Below the pieces are notes generated by a model. That model was not told the origin of the DNA and did no database searches. It was given only the letters and a program-made list of their open reading frames with translations. 55,819 nt of DNA, from NCBI GenBank assembly GCA_021737975.1, contig JAIPCZ010000012.1, positions 1-55,819 of the forward strand, written 5' to 3'. The stretch comes from Polaromonas sp. GTDB lineage: Bacteria > Pseudomonadota > Gammaproteobacteria > Burkholderiales > Burkholderiaceae_C. Below, one piece after another: positions 32,255 to 40,541 of this stretch. Position 1 is the first letter of the stretch. The number at the start of each line of letters is the position of its first letter. The translations under genes and the position numbers were made by a program.

Positions 32255-33502
32255 ATGCCCACCCAAACCTTTCCAACCCAGCCCGGCGCCATCTGGCAGC
32301 AGGCCGCTTGGCCGACGCTGGCCTTTGACGCGGCAAGCCTCGCGCCAGACCTGGATCTGGTGCGCTTGGCGCAGGGCAAGTTGCTGGGGCTGCTGGACGC
32401 CATCGGTCTGGGCCAGGCGCAAGCGCTACGGCAGGAGTTGTGGGTGCAGGAGGCCTTGGCCACGGCGGCTATTGAGGGACAACAGCTCAATCTGGTGTCG
32501 GTGCGGTCCTCGGTGGCGCACCGGCTAGGCTTGGCAGACGCGCCCGGCCATGACCGCGATGTGGAGGGTTTAGTGCTGGTCATGCAGGATGCGGTGGACA
32601 ACTGCCAAGCTGCGCTGGATCTGGACCGTTTGTGTCGCTGGCAGTCGGCTTTGTTTCCGGGCGGCACATCCGGCATCACCCGCATCGTGGTGGGTCGTTT
32701 GCGCGACCACGCGGATGCCATGCAGATCGTCAGCGGTCCGATGGGGCGCGAGTTGGTGCACTACACCGCGCCGCCTTCCAACCAGGTGGCCGACGAAATG
32801 AACAAGTTCCTGACCTGGTTTGAGGCAAGCCGCCCGCGCGCGGGTGCCGCGCCCAGCCTGCATGGGATCGCCCGCGCGGCAGTGGCGCATCTGTGGATTG
32901 AATCGATCCACCCGTTTGAAGATGGCAATGGTCGGCTGGGCCGCGCTGTGGTGGACATGGCCCTGGCGCAAGACATGTTGGCACAAGACCTGAGCGCCAC
33001 CGTGGCCCAGATGCGTGTCTTTGGCATGGCGCGCCAGATGCTCAAGACCCGCGCCGCTTATTACGACGCGCTGAATCTGGCCCAGCGCAAGCCCTTGCTT
33101 CTGGCCGACGGCAGCGCCATCGATGTGACATCATGGGTGCGGTGGTTTGTGCAGGCGTTCACACAAGGCTGCGTCGCCTCGCAAGCGGTGGTGCGCCAGG
33201 CGGTAGACAAGTCCGCTTTCCGCATCAAAGCCGCGGCGTGTGACCTGAATACCCGACAACACAAGGTTTTGGGCCGTTTGCTGGAGGCTGGCAACACCGA
33301 ATTGGGTGGCGGCTTTTTGGGCGGCATGACCACCGACAAATACGCCAAGATCACCGGCGCTTCCAAGGCCACGGCCAGCCGGGATCTGACCGATCTGCTG
33401 GCCAAGGGGCTATTGCGCGTGGAAGGCGCGGGCAAGGCCACACGCTACGCTGTCAATGTGCCAGGATGGATTCAACCGGTGGTATCAGAAGCCCAGCCAT
33501 GA
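32255..33502 (+). CDS. Fic-family AMP-transferase with DUF4172 N-terminus and winged helix
   Basis: 415 residues from ATG 32255 (an ATG at 32237 lies inside the operator). Fic proteins transfer AMP from ATP to target hydroxyls. The core motif is complete: His219-PFEDGNGRLGR (HPFx[D/E]GNGRxxR). An inhibitory-helix motif of class II, Thr70-x-x-x-Glu74-Gly75, lies before the core, so the enzyme should be auto-inhibited. The C-terminal part (MTTDKYAKITGASKATASRDLTDLLAKGLL) is a winged-helix DNA-binding domain. The stop overlaps the next gene by four bases. Confidence 0.92.
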   Translation: MPTQTFPTQPGAIWQQAAWPTLAFDAASLAPDLDLVRLAQGKLLGLLDAIGLGQAQALRQELWVQEALATAAIEGQQLNLVSVRSSVAHRLGLADAPGHDRDVEGLVLVMQDAVDNCQAALDLDRLCRWQSALFPGGTSGITRIVVGRLRDHADAMQIVSGPMGRELVHYTAPPSNQVADEMNKFLTWFEASRPRAGAAPSLHGIARAAVAHLWIESIHPFEDGNGRLGRAVVDMALAQDMLAQDLSATVAQMRVFGMARQMLKTRAAYYDALNLAQRKPLLLADGSAIDVTSWVRWFVQAFTQGCVASQAVVRQAVDKSAFRIKAAACDLNTRQHKVLGRLLEAGNTELGGGFLGGMTTDKYAKITGASKATASRDLTDLLAKGLLRVEGAGKATRYAVNVPGWIQPVVSEAQP

Positions 33503-34248
33503 CCCACGCTGTTTCCCGCCTGCGCGCGGCCCGCCTGGCGCGCGCCGTCAAACCCTTTCGCGCCCGCGGCGGCCCCAGTGAGCGCTGCCCCGGTTGCCGG
33601 GTGATGCACAGCCACTGCCTGTGCGCCTTGCGCCCCAACGTGCCCACGCGCGCCGGCATGTGCCTGCTCATGGCCGACATCGAGCCGCTCAAGCCCAGCA
33701 ACACCGGCTGGCTGATTGCCGATGTGGTGGCGGACACCTTTGCCTTTGGTTGGGCCCGCACCGAAGTTGACCCGGCCCTGTTGGTGCTGCTGGCCGACCC
33801 GCAATGGCAGGCCTATGTGGTGTTTCCGGGCGAGTTCGTGGCGCCCGGGCGGATGGTCACCGCGTTGCTGCCCGACCCTGCCACCGATGGGCAGCAACCC
33901 AAGCGGCCGCTGTTTGTGCTGCTGGACGCCACCTGGAGCGAAGCCGGCAAGATGTTTCGCAAAAGCCCCTACCTGAACCACTTGCCGGTGCTGAGTTTGC
34001 ACCCCGAGCAGATCTCCAACTACCGCCTGCGCCGCTCCAGCCGCACCGACCACTTTTGCACTTCCGAGGTGGGCGCCCTGTGTCTGGCCCTGGCCGGTGA
34101 GCCGCACGCGGCGGAGGTGCTGGACGCTTACCTGGAGGTTTTCACCGACCACTACCTGCAGGCCAAAAACCAGCAGCCGCTGGACCGGGAAGATGCGGCG
34201 CACCTGCGTTTGCGGGACTTGGGTTTATTGAAACAGGCCGCAGGGTGA
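33499..34248 (+). CDS. DTW-domain tRNA-uridine aminocarboxypropyltransferase (TapT/YfiP-like)
   Basis: 249 residues; the ATG at 33499 overlaps the fic stop. The family installs acp3U on tRNA (position 47 for YfiP) using S-adenosylmethionine. It shows the cysteine-rich start (RCPGCRVMHSHCLCALRP), the family DxTW motif as DATWSEAGKMFRKSPYL, and the C-terminal RLRRSSRTDHFCTSEVGAL block. Coupling to Fic by ATGA is unusual but may only reflect dense packing. Confidence 0.9.
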   Translation: MTHAVSRLRAARLARAVKPFRARGGPSERCPGCRVMHSHCLCALRPNVPTRAGMCLLMADIEPLKPSNTGWLIADVVADTFAFGWARTEVDPALLVLLADPQWQAYVVFPGEFVAPGRMVTALLPDPATDGQQPKRPLFVLLDATWSEAGKMFRKSPYLNHLPVLSLHPEQISNYRLRRSSRTDHFCTSEVGALCLALAGEPHAAEVLDAYLEVFTDHYLQAKNQQPLDREDAAHLRLRDLGLLKQAAG

Positions 34249-34276
34249 CAATCAGCCCCAACACAAAGAGCCCCCC

Positions 34277-34543
34277 ATGACCCAAGACCAGAACCCCCCC
34301 ACTGAATTGAATGCACCGGCGCTGTGCGATGCCTGCGCCGGCATCCAGCGCAACTGGCGCCGCGCCCCCGGCCACCCCGAGCTGATGCAAGGTGTCAACC
34401 GCAAGGAACCGCGCCGCCACGGGGCGGTCACCGTGACCCGCTACATGTGTGAGCGCTGTGCCGCGGTCTGGGACTACGAGAACGACAAAAACAACCCGCA
34501 CGCGGGTTGGTCCTTGCTGGGTCACCTGGACCCCGCCGCCTGA
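34277..34543 (+). CDS. small protein with two CxxC pairs, function unknown
   Basis: 88 residues. It contains CDACAG near residue 17 and CERCAAVWDYENDKNN near 58, so a four-cysteine zinc ribbon is likely. No known family is recognised with confidence. It follows the DTW gene by 28 bases on the same strand and may be its small partner or an independent gene. Coding status is supported by GC-rich codon use and by the motif. Confidence 0.6.
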   Translation: MTQDQNPPTELNAPALCDACAGIQRNWRRAPGHPELMQGVNRKEPRRHGAVTVTRYMCERCAAVWDYENDKNNPHAGWSLLGHLDPAA

Positions 34544-34545
34544 TC

Positions 34546-35250
34546 TTATTTTGCCCCCGCCTGCGCCAGCAGGCTGACCATGGCTGAGTAGCCGCGGGCC
34601 TTGGCCAGCGCCAGCGGGGTGTTGCCCTCCCTATCCGTCAAGCGCGTGCTGGCACCCGCAGCCAGCAGCGCGCGCACCACTTCCTGGTGCCTTGGGCCGC
34701 CATTGCCGAGCACGATGGCCTCGATCAGCGCGGTCCAGTGCAGGTTGTTGACATGGTCCAGTGGTGCGCCGGCGGCAATCAATTGTTTCACCACACCGTC
34801 GTGGCCCAGATGGGCGGCCGCAATCAGCGCGGTGCCGTCGTAACGGCTGGTGGTGAGCTTGGCACTGGCCCCCAGGCCGAGCAAGACACGCAGGCTGTCT
34901 TCGTCGTCAGCCACGGCGGCGATCGTGACGGCGTCGTAACGGTCGTTTTCCAGCAGTTCAAGGTCGGCACCGGTCTGGGCCAAAGCGCGAATCAGATCAC
35001 GCTGCCTGGCGTGGGTGGCAACATGGACTGCGGTGCGCCCATACGGGTCACGCGCATTCACATGGGCGCCAGCGGCCAGCAGTTTTTTGGCCTTGGCCAG
35101 GTCGCCTTGGTGCGCCGCGGCCAACAAGCCGGTGTAACGCGCCGCCTCACGCGCGCTGGGCGCCACCTGAGCCTGGGCTGTTGAAGTCAGGAAGGCCATG
35201 GCAAGTAATGCCGCCGTGGGCCAGGCCCGCCAATGAAACTTGTTTGCCAT
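34546..35250 (-). CDS. secreted ankyrin-repeat protein
   Basis: 234 residues with a signal peptide (MANKFHWRAWPTAALLAMAFLTSTAQAQ), so periplasmic. About five ankyrin repeats follow: GLLAAAHQGDLAKAKKLLAAGAHVNARDPYGRTAVHVATHARQRDLIRALAQ and later copies, read in pieces. Periplasmic ankyrin proteins in proteobacteria often sit with catalases or HbpS-type proteins. It lies 30 bases after the HbpS-like gene and should be co-transcribed with it. The 3' end is two bases from the convergent small CxxC gene. Confidence 0.88.
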   Translation of the reverse strand: MANKFHWRAWPTAALLAMAFLTSTAQAQVAPSAREAARYTGLLAAAHQGDLAKAKKLLAAGAHVNARDPYGRTAVHVATHARQRDLIRALAQTGADLELLENDRYDAVTIAAVADDEDSLRVLLGLGASAKLTTSRYDGTALIAAAHLGHDGVVKQLIAAGAPLDHVNNLHWTALIEAIVLGNGGPRHQEVVRALLAAGASTRLTDREGNTPLALAKARGYSAMVSLLAQAGAK

Positions 35251-35280
35251 GGTTGTTCCTCGGGCTGGGTCAGGTGCCGT

Positions 35281-35772
35281 TTACTTGAGCATGTCCTGCA
35301 CGCTGGCAATACCCGCCAGCGCGCACTTTTCGTCCAGATGACCGCCGGGTGCACCACCCACGCCGACCGCGCCAATGACTTCATCACCAACCTTGACCGG
35401 CACGCCCCCGCCCAGCAGCAGGTAGCCGGGAATCATGGCCACATGGGTCGAGGCGGGGTTCTTTTGCACACCCTCCCACATCGCCAGCGTGGTGTTTTTG
35501 CCCGAGGCGGAAGTGAAAGCCTTGGCCTGGCTGGCAGCCAGCGTGTGCGGGCCGGCATTGTCGGCGCGGTAAACGGCGCGCACGCCGCCGGCACGGTCGA
35601 CCACGGTGGCGGTCACGTTGAACTTGTCGGAACTGCAGGCCGCCACGGTGGCCGCGGCAATTTTGGCGGCCAGCTCAAGCGACATGTTTTTCTCGACACG
35701 AACGCTCTGGGCGCTGGCGCCAAGGGTGGCAAGAGACAGGACGAGGGCGGTGGCGCAATGAATGGAACGCAT
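35281..35772 (-). CDS. GlcG/HbpS-family heme-binding protein, exported
   Basis: 163 residues with a signal peptide (CATALVLSLATLGASAQS). The HbpS/GlcG (PF03928) fold is shown by MSLELAAKIAAATVAAC, VTATVVDRAGGVRAVYRADNAGPHTLAASQAKAFTSAS, and the glycine-rich IPGYLLLGGGVPVKVGDEVIGAVGVGGAPGG. In Streptomyces HbpS binds heme and modulates the SenS/SenR two-component system. Here a kinase and regulator are immediately upstream on the same strand. A perfect palindrome lies about 100 bases before this ATG. It forms an operon with the ankyrin gene. Confidence 0.88.
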   Translation of the reverse strand: MRSIHCATALVLSLATLGASAQSVRVEKNMSLELAAKIAAATVAACSSDKFNVTATVVDRAGGVRAVYRADNAGPHTLAASQAKAFTSASGKNTTLAMWEGVQKNPASTHVAMIPGYLLLGGGVPVKVGDEVIGAVGVGGAPGGHLDEKCALAGIASVQDMLK

Positions 35773-35872
35773 GGTTTTTCTCCGTTAAAAGTGGGTGCTG
35801 AAGCGACTGTTCAAACCCTGGAGAAAATGTAATCAAACCGGGGGGCGCCGGCCATTCGTGCGGCTACGCGCC

Positions 35873-35896
35873 GGGCTCCGTAGAACTACGGAGCCC
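35873..35896 (-). promoter_or_regulatory. 10-bp perfect palindrome between the regulator gene and hbpS
   Basis: GGGCTCCGTA and TACGGAGCCC flank a GAAC spacer. There is no T-run on either side, so it is a poor terminator. The CCGTAG-TTC-TACGG heart resembles the TACGTAG-like half-sites of FixJ-type regulators, and its distance (101-124 bases) from the hbpS start suits an activator site. Confidence 0.55.
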
Positions 35897-35904
35897 CCTG
35901 TCCG

Positions 35905-36531
35905 TCAGGAATCGCCTTCGGCAGCCAATGCGGCGTAATGGCGTATCAGGTGCGCCAGGGACTCCACCTCCAGCTTGGCAAACAAGTTGGCGCGATGGGT
36001 TTCCACCGTGCGCGGCGACAGGCCCAGGGCGCGGCCGATCTCCTTGTTGGTCAGGCCCTCGACGATCAGTCCCAGCACCTCGCGCTCGCGCTCCGACAAC
36101 TGCGCGTAGTGCGCGCGCGCATGCCGGTCGGCCTGGTGCCGTTCGCGCGAGCGCACATGCAGGCGCACGGCGTTCTGCAGCGCTTCGAGCAGCACCTCGT
36201 CGTCCACCGGCTTTTCCAGAAACTCGGTGGCGCCCGACTTGAAGGCGCGCCGGCACAGCTCCACCGTGCCGTGCCCGGTCAGCATGATGACCGGCTGGTC
36301 CACGCCCTGTGCCACCAGCTGGTCGAGCACGGTCAGGCCGCTGATGCCGGGCATACGCACATCGAGCACGATGGCGCCGATGCCCTGGCGGTCAAAGCTG
36401 CGCATGAATTCCTGCGGGTCCGCCCAGGCCTGCACACGCAGGCCCACGGTGCCGATCAACAGCGCCAGGCCGGCGCGCACGGCATCGTCGTCGTCGATCA
36501 GGTGAATCAGCGGTGACAACGGCGCGTTCAT
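35905..36531 (-). CDS. FixJ/TodT-type response regulator
   Basis: 208 residues, ATG 36531 overlapping the kinase stop (ATGA). The receiver domain has LIDDDDAVRAG, phospho-acceptor Asp57 (IVLDVRMPG), MLTGHGT and FLEKPVDDE (Lys). The C-terminal LuxR/FixJ helix-turn-helix is LSEREREVLGLIVEGLTNKEIGRALGLSPRTVETHRANLFAKL. It should be a DNA-binding activator phosphorylated by the kinase gene it overlaps. Confidence 0.93.
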   Translation of the reverse strand: MNAPLSPLIHLIDDDDAVRAGLALLIGTVGLRVQAWADPQEFMRSFDRQGIGAIVLDVRMPGISGLTVLDQLVAQGVDQPVIMLTGHGTVELCRRAFKSGATEFLEKPVDDEVLLEALQNAVRLHVRSRERHQADRHARAHYAQLSEREREVLGLIVEGLTNKEIGRALGLSPRTVETHRANLFAKLEVESLAHLIRHYAALAAEGDS

Positions 36532-38015
36532 GGGACGGGCGCCAGCGGCAGGCTCAGGACAAAGATGGCGCCGCGCGGCAGATTGGCCTGCGCGCTGAGT
36601 TGCCCGCCCATGCCGCTGGCCAGGGTTTCGCACAGGCTCAAGCCCAGACCCAGCCCGCCCTCACGGGTGGTAAAAAACGGCTCGAACACATGGGGCAAGG
36701 TGTCTGGCGCGATGCCCGGCCCGGTATCAACCACGCGCAGCACACCCATGCCATTTGCCGCGCCAATGTGGATGGCAAGCTGGCGCTCGCTGGCGGGCAC
36801 GGTGTCGAGCGCCTGCAAGGCGTTGGTGATCAGGTTGTGCACGATTTGCTCCAGCGCCACACGCTCGGCCAGCACCAGGGCGGGTTGCTCAATGTGCACG
36901 CTGGCGACCAGCCCGCGGCGCTGGCACTCGGGCTCCAGCAGGTCAAGCGCCGAGCGCACCACCCGCGCCAGGTCCACCGTCTGCCCCGGCTCCGGGGGTG
37001 CGGCTTGTTCCACGGTGCGGCGCAGGCGGCCCAGCACCTCGGCGGCACGGCGCGCTTGCGCCACCGCCTGGTCCATGGCCTGCAGCGCCGTGGGTAGCTC
37101 GCCGGGGTCGTCCTGCAGCAGGCGCTTGGCGGCCTGGGTGTTGGCCAGAATCGCGGTGAGTGGCTGGTTCAGTTCATGGGCCATGCCGGCGGCCAGTTCA
37201 CCCAGGGTGTTCAGGCGGGCCACTTGCCCCACGCGCAGCAGGGCCTCGGCACGACGGCGTGCGCTGCGCTGGTCTTGCCAGGCCGACCAGGCTGCCAAAG
37301 CGGCCGCCACCGCAAACGCCCACGACACCATGGCGACCCAGGGCAGTTCCTGCCAGCCCACCTGGCGCAGCGCGACCACATCGAAGGGCTGGCTCTGGCT
37401 GTCCAGATGCTTGTGAAACGCAAAGCGCCAGCCCTGCGCCGTGATGCGACCCGGCTGCACCACAAAGGCCTGGCCCGCGTGCTCGAGGGTGACACGCACC
37501 GGGCTGGTCTGCACCGGCATCGACCAATCTTTCCAGGGAATGGTGCCGTGGATGTCGATCAGCAGCGCATAACTTGCCGGTTGTGCCGCCAGCACCAGTT
37601 GGTAGCGACCGCGTGCCGACGTGAAATCGGGATCGGCCAGCACGGCAGCGCGGGTCTGGCGCGAGGCCTGCTCGGCCGCTTCCAGGCTGGCGTCAGGCCA
37701 GGCGGCGCCGGCGTCGCGCCGCTGCACACCCAGGATCTGCGGGTAGACCGAAGTCAAACGCTGCTCCGCCGAGTCGGCACTGCCAGCCGGCGCAGCGGGC
37801 TGCAGCAGGGCCAGGGTGGCCAGCACCGCCTCATGCTGCACCACGCGCTGGCTCAGCAGCCGGTGGCTGATGCGGGCATCGGTCTCAAAGACCTCACGCA
37901 ACTTCGCCAGCTCGTTTCGGGCCAGCAGCACCCCACCGACCAGAGAGATCGTCAACCAGACCAGGAGCCGCGGTCCATACACTTTGAGGAGCTGAGGCAT
38001 GGGCAATTTTTGCAT
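36528..38015 (-). CDS. sensor histidine kinase, FixL/TodS-like, partner of the FixJ-type regulator
   Basis: 495 residues from ATG 38015; ATGs at 38048 and 38000 are alternatives, and none has a strong ribosome site. Membrane helices at about 15-33 and 226-244 enclose a periplasmic domain of roughly 190 residues with a CHASE-like look (RISHRLLSQRVVQHEAVLATLALLQPA). The kinase core has phospho-acceptor His280 in GELAAGMAHELNQPLTAILAN, N-box NLITNALQAL, G1 DTGPGI and G2 GGLGLGLSLCE. It overlaps the regulator by four bases. HbpS and ankyrin proteins downstream may be its extracytoplasmic input or output. Confidence 0.9.
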   Translation of the reverse strand: MQKLPMPQLLKVYGPRLLVWLTISLVGGVLLARNELAKLREVFETDARISHRLLSQRVVQHEAVLATLALLQPAAPAGSADSAEQRLTSVYPQILGVQRRDAGAAWPDASLEAAEQASRQTRAAVLADPDFTSARGRYQLVLAAQPASYALLIDIHGTIPWKDWSMPVQTSPVRVTLEHAGQAFVVQPGRITAQGWRFAFHKHLDSQSQPFDVVALRQVGWQELPWVAMVSWAFAVAAALAAWSAWQDQRSARRRAEALLRVGQVARLNTLGELAAGMAHELNQPLTAILANTQAAKRLLQDDPGELPTALQAMDQAVAQARRAAEVLGRLRRTVEQAAPPEPGQTVDLARVVRSALDLLEPECQRRGLVASVHIEQPALVLAERVALEQIVHNLITNALQALDTVPASERQLAIHIGAANGMGVLRVVDTGPGIAPDTLPHVFEPFFTTREGGLGLGLSLCETLASGMGGQLSAQANLPRGAIFVLSLPLAPVP

Positions 38016-38032
38016 ACAAGACGGTGGCTGGC

Positions 38033-38851
38033 TCACTGCCTGCGCCATGAGGGCTTGCTCCCGCCCGGGCTGCCCTTGCGAAACTCGTCGGGTGTGGCGC
38101 CGGCCAGGCGCTTGAACATGGTGATGAACGCCGAGGCGCTGCCATAACCCAGGTCGAGTGCGATGGTCTCCACCGTTTGGCCGCTTTCCAGCAAGGCCAT
38201 GGCCCGGACCACACGCAAGCGCTGGCGCCACTGCGCCAGACTGAGGCCCAGATCGCGCTGGCAGCGGCGCATCAGGGTGCGCTCGGTGGTGTTGGCCTGC
38301 GCGGCGAGTTCGGCCACCGAGCGGTTGTCGCCCGGGTTGGCCTGCAGCAAGCGCAGCACGGCACCCAGTGCCGGGTCTTCCGAGGTGGGCAGGTAGCTGC
38401 CGGCACGCGGCGCGGCAATGAGCTGGTCCAGCAGCACGTGCAGCAGGCGGGCATCGGCGGGCGTGTCGGTCAGGTGGGCGGGCTGCGCGCGCAGTTGGTC
38501 CAGCAGGGCGCGCACCAGCGGGCTGACGGTGAGTGCGCAGGGCTCCGCGGGCAGCGCGGCGCACAGGGCGGCCGAAACATAGAGCGAGGCATGGTGCGAC
38601 GCCTGCCGGTTCAATCCCACATGCGCCAGGTCCGGCGGCAGCCAGACGCCATACTGCGGTGGGGCCAGGTAATGCTGGCCGGCCACCTTGACCTCCATGA
38701 CGCCGCTGAACGAGTAGACAAACTCCCCCCAGGCGTGCTGGTGCAGCGGGTAGATGCCCTCGGCGGGCTCATAGGCGCTGCGAAACATGACGGGTGCCGG
38801 CAAGGCGGGGCTGGCCAGGGGGATGTCGAGCTTGGGGCGAAGGATGCGCAT
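38033..38851 (-). CDS. AraC-family transcriptional regulator with cupin sensor
   Basis: 272 residues from ATG 38851; the frame runs on upstream to 40054 without meaning. An N-terminal cupin-like domain (YPLHQHAWGEFVYSFSGVMEVKVAGQHYLAPPQYGVWLPPDLAH, read in pieces) is followed by a double helix-turn-helix (SVAELAAQANTTERTLMRRCQRDLG and ESGQTVETIALDLGYGSASAFITMFKR). It diverges from an EamA exporter gene 99 bases away, which is its likely target. Confidence 0.9.
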   Translation of the reverse strand: MRILRPKLDIPLASPALPAPVMFRSAYEPAEGIYPLHQHAWGEFVYSFSGVMEVKVAGQHYLAPPQYGVWLPPDLAHVGLNRQASHHASLYVSAALCAALPAEPCALTVSPLVRALLDQLRAQPAHLTDTPADARLLHVLLDQLIAAPRAGSYLPTSEDPALGAVLRLLQANPGDNRSVAELAAQANTTERTLMRRCQRDLGLSLAQWRQRLRVVRAMALLESGQTVETIALDLGYGSASAFITMFKRLAGATPDEFRKGSPGGSKPSWRRQ

Positions 38852-38950
38852 GTTTTGTCGGTTGCGGCCTATGGTTTGTCTGATTTGCACTATATCAACG
38901 AAAGCCGTCACGCCAATAATGCAGCCTGCCCTGACTCCAATGCCGCACCC

Positions 38951-39883
38951 ATGAACACCCGCCTCGACCTCGATGCCAGAGCCATCACCCTCATGGCGGC
39001 GCTGTGCGCCGTTTGGGGCATGCAGCAGGTGGTGCTGAAAGCCACGGCCACCGACATTGCGCCCATCATGCAAATTGCGCTGCGCTCGGGCGTGGCCGCG
39101 CTGCTGGTGGGGCTGGTCATGTGGTGGCGCAAGGAGCCCATGAACCTGCGCGACGGCACGCTGCGCCCCGGCGTGGCAGTGGCTTTGCTCTTTGGGCTGG
39201 AGTTTTTGCTGGTGGCCGAGGGCCTGCGCCATACCAGCGCCTCGCACATGGTGGTTTTTTTGTACACCGCGCCCATGTTTGCCGCACTGGGCCTGCACTG
39301 GAAACTTCCCGCCGAGCGGCTGGGCCGGGTGCAGTGGCTGGGCATTGTGCTGGCTTTTGGCGGCCTCGCGTTTGCCTTTCTGGGGCGCGGCACAGCGGCC
39401 AGTGCCTTGCCAGGCAATGTGCTGTGGGGCGACTTTTTGGGTGTGCTCGGCGGCCTGAGTTGGGCGGCCACGACCGTGGTGGTGCGCTGCTCCACCCTGT
39501 CCAGGGCGCCAGCGACGCAAACCCTGCTGTACCAGCTCATCGGCGCTTTTGTGATGTTGCTGGCCGGTGCCTTCATGACTGGCCAGGCGCGCTTCAACCC
39601 CACGCCGCAGGTCTGGGCCAGCCTGGTCTTTCATTCGCTGGTGGTGTCGTTTGCCAGCTTTCTGGCCTGGTTCTGGCTGTTGCGCAATTACCTGGCCTCG
39701 CGCCTGGGCGTGTTCTCCTTCCTCACGCCGCTGTTTGGCATCGTCTTTGGCGCCTGGCTGCTGTCGGAGCCGATCGAGGCAAGCTTTTTGGTCGGCGCCG
39801 TGCCGGTGCTCATCGGCATCGTGCTGGTGAGCGGGGGTGACTGGCTGGTGCAGCAATGGGGCAGCCGCTTCAAAACCTCGTGA
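38951..39883 (+). CDS. EamA/DMT-family transporter
   Basis: 310 residues with ten predicted membrane helices and two EamA repeats (ALCAVWGMQQVVLKAT at the first helix; LGGLSWAATTVVVR at the start of the second repeat). It is probably an inner-membrane exporter of metabolites or drugs, divergent from the AraC regulator. The frame is open from 38177 but starts at 38951, where the family begins. Confidence 0.9.
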   Translation: MNTRLDLDARAITLMAALCAVWGMQQVVLKATATDIAPIMQIALRSGVAALLVGLVMWWRKEPMNLRDGTLRPGVAVALLFGLEFLLVAEGLRHTSASHMVVFLYTAPMFAALGLHWKLPAERLGRVQWLGIVLAFGGLAFAFLGRGTAASALPGNVLWGDFLGVLGGLSWAATTVVVRCSTLSRAPATQTLLYQLIGAFVMLLAGAFMTGQARFNPTPQVWASLVFHSLVVSFASFLAWFWLLRNYLASRLGVFSFLTPLFGIVFGAWLLSEPIEASFLVGAVPVLIGIVLVSGGDWLVQQWGSRFKTS

Positions 39884-39977
39884 ACCTGCGGCTGTGTGAT
39901 GCGAAATCAACCGTGGCTTGCGCCGGGTCAGGGCTTTCAGCCTATCCTCGCCTCTTTGAACCATGAAAGAAGCGCCC

Positions 39978-40487
39978 ATGACCAGTCCGATGTACACGAA
40001 TTCCGTCCCTGTCTTCAAGCAAATGCTGACAGCCCTGAAAACCATCATTGCCAAGGCCGATGCGCATTGCGCCGCGAAATCAATCGAGCCTGGCGCGCTG
40101 TTGCAGGCGCGTCTTTATCCCGACATGTTTCCCCTGCTCAAGCAAGTGCAGATCGCCGCGGACTTCGCCCGCGGCATATCAGCGCGACTGGCGGGTGTCG
40201 AAATTCCTGCACTTGAAGGCAAGGAGCAAAGCTTTCCCGATCTTGATGTTCTGCTGAGCAAAACATTGACGTTTCTCGATGACTTGGACAGCGCTGCGTT
40301 CGAAGGCAGCGAATCCAAGGAAATCGTGCTGCGCCCGGGAACGCCGAAAGAAAAGAAACTGAGCGGGCAGGCCTATTTGTCAAACTATGGCTTGCCTCAA
40401 TTCTTTTTCCATGTGACCACCGCGTACGCCATCTTGCGGCACAACGGGCTGGAAATCGGCAAGCGCGATTACATGGGCGCCTATTAG
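39978..40487 (+). CDS. DUF1993 family protein
   Basis: 169 residues from ATG 39978 (GAAAGAA about 8 bases upstream); an ATG at 39963 is possible. MYTNSVPVFKQMLTALKTIIAKAD, ARLYPDMFPLLKQVQIAADFARGISARLAG and the C-terminal NYGLPQFFFHVTTAYAILRHNGLEIGKRDYMG are conserved blocks of DUF1993. It is a helical DinB/YfiT-like bundle of unknown function that may bind metal through histidines. Confidence 0.88.
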   Translation: MTSPMYTNSVPVFKQMLTALKTIIAKADAHCAAKSIEPGALLQARLYPDMFPLLKQVQIAADFARGISARLAGVEIPALEGKEQSFPDLDVLLSKTLTFLDDLDSAAFEGSESKEIVLRPGTPKEKKLSGQAYLSNYGLPQFFFHVTTAYAILRHNGLEIGKRDYMGAY

Positions 40488-40541
40488 GCGCGCCGAGCGT
40501 GGCAGGGTCATGGCATGATTTGGGCTTCCGGGGGGTGACTG

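Noticed and set aside
35873..35896. Palindrome as an intrinsic terminator of the regulator gene
   Set aside because: A perfect stem but no T-run on either strand; a regulator-binding site fits its position better.
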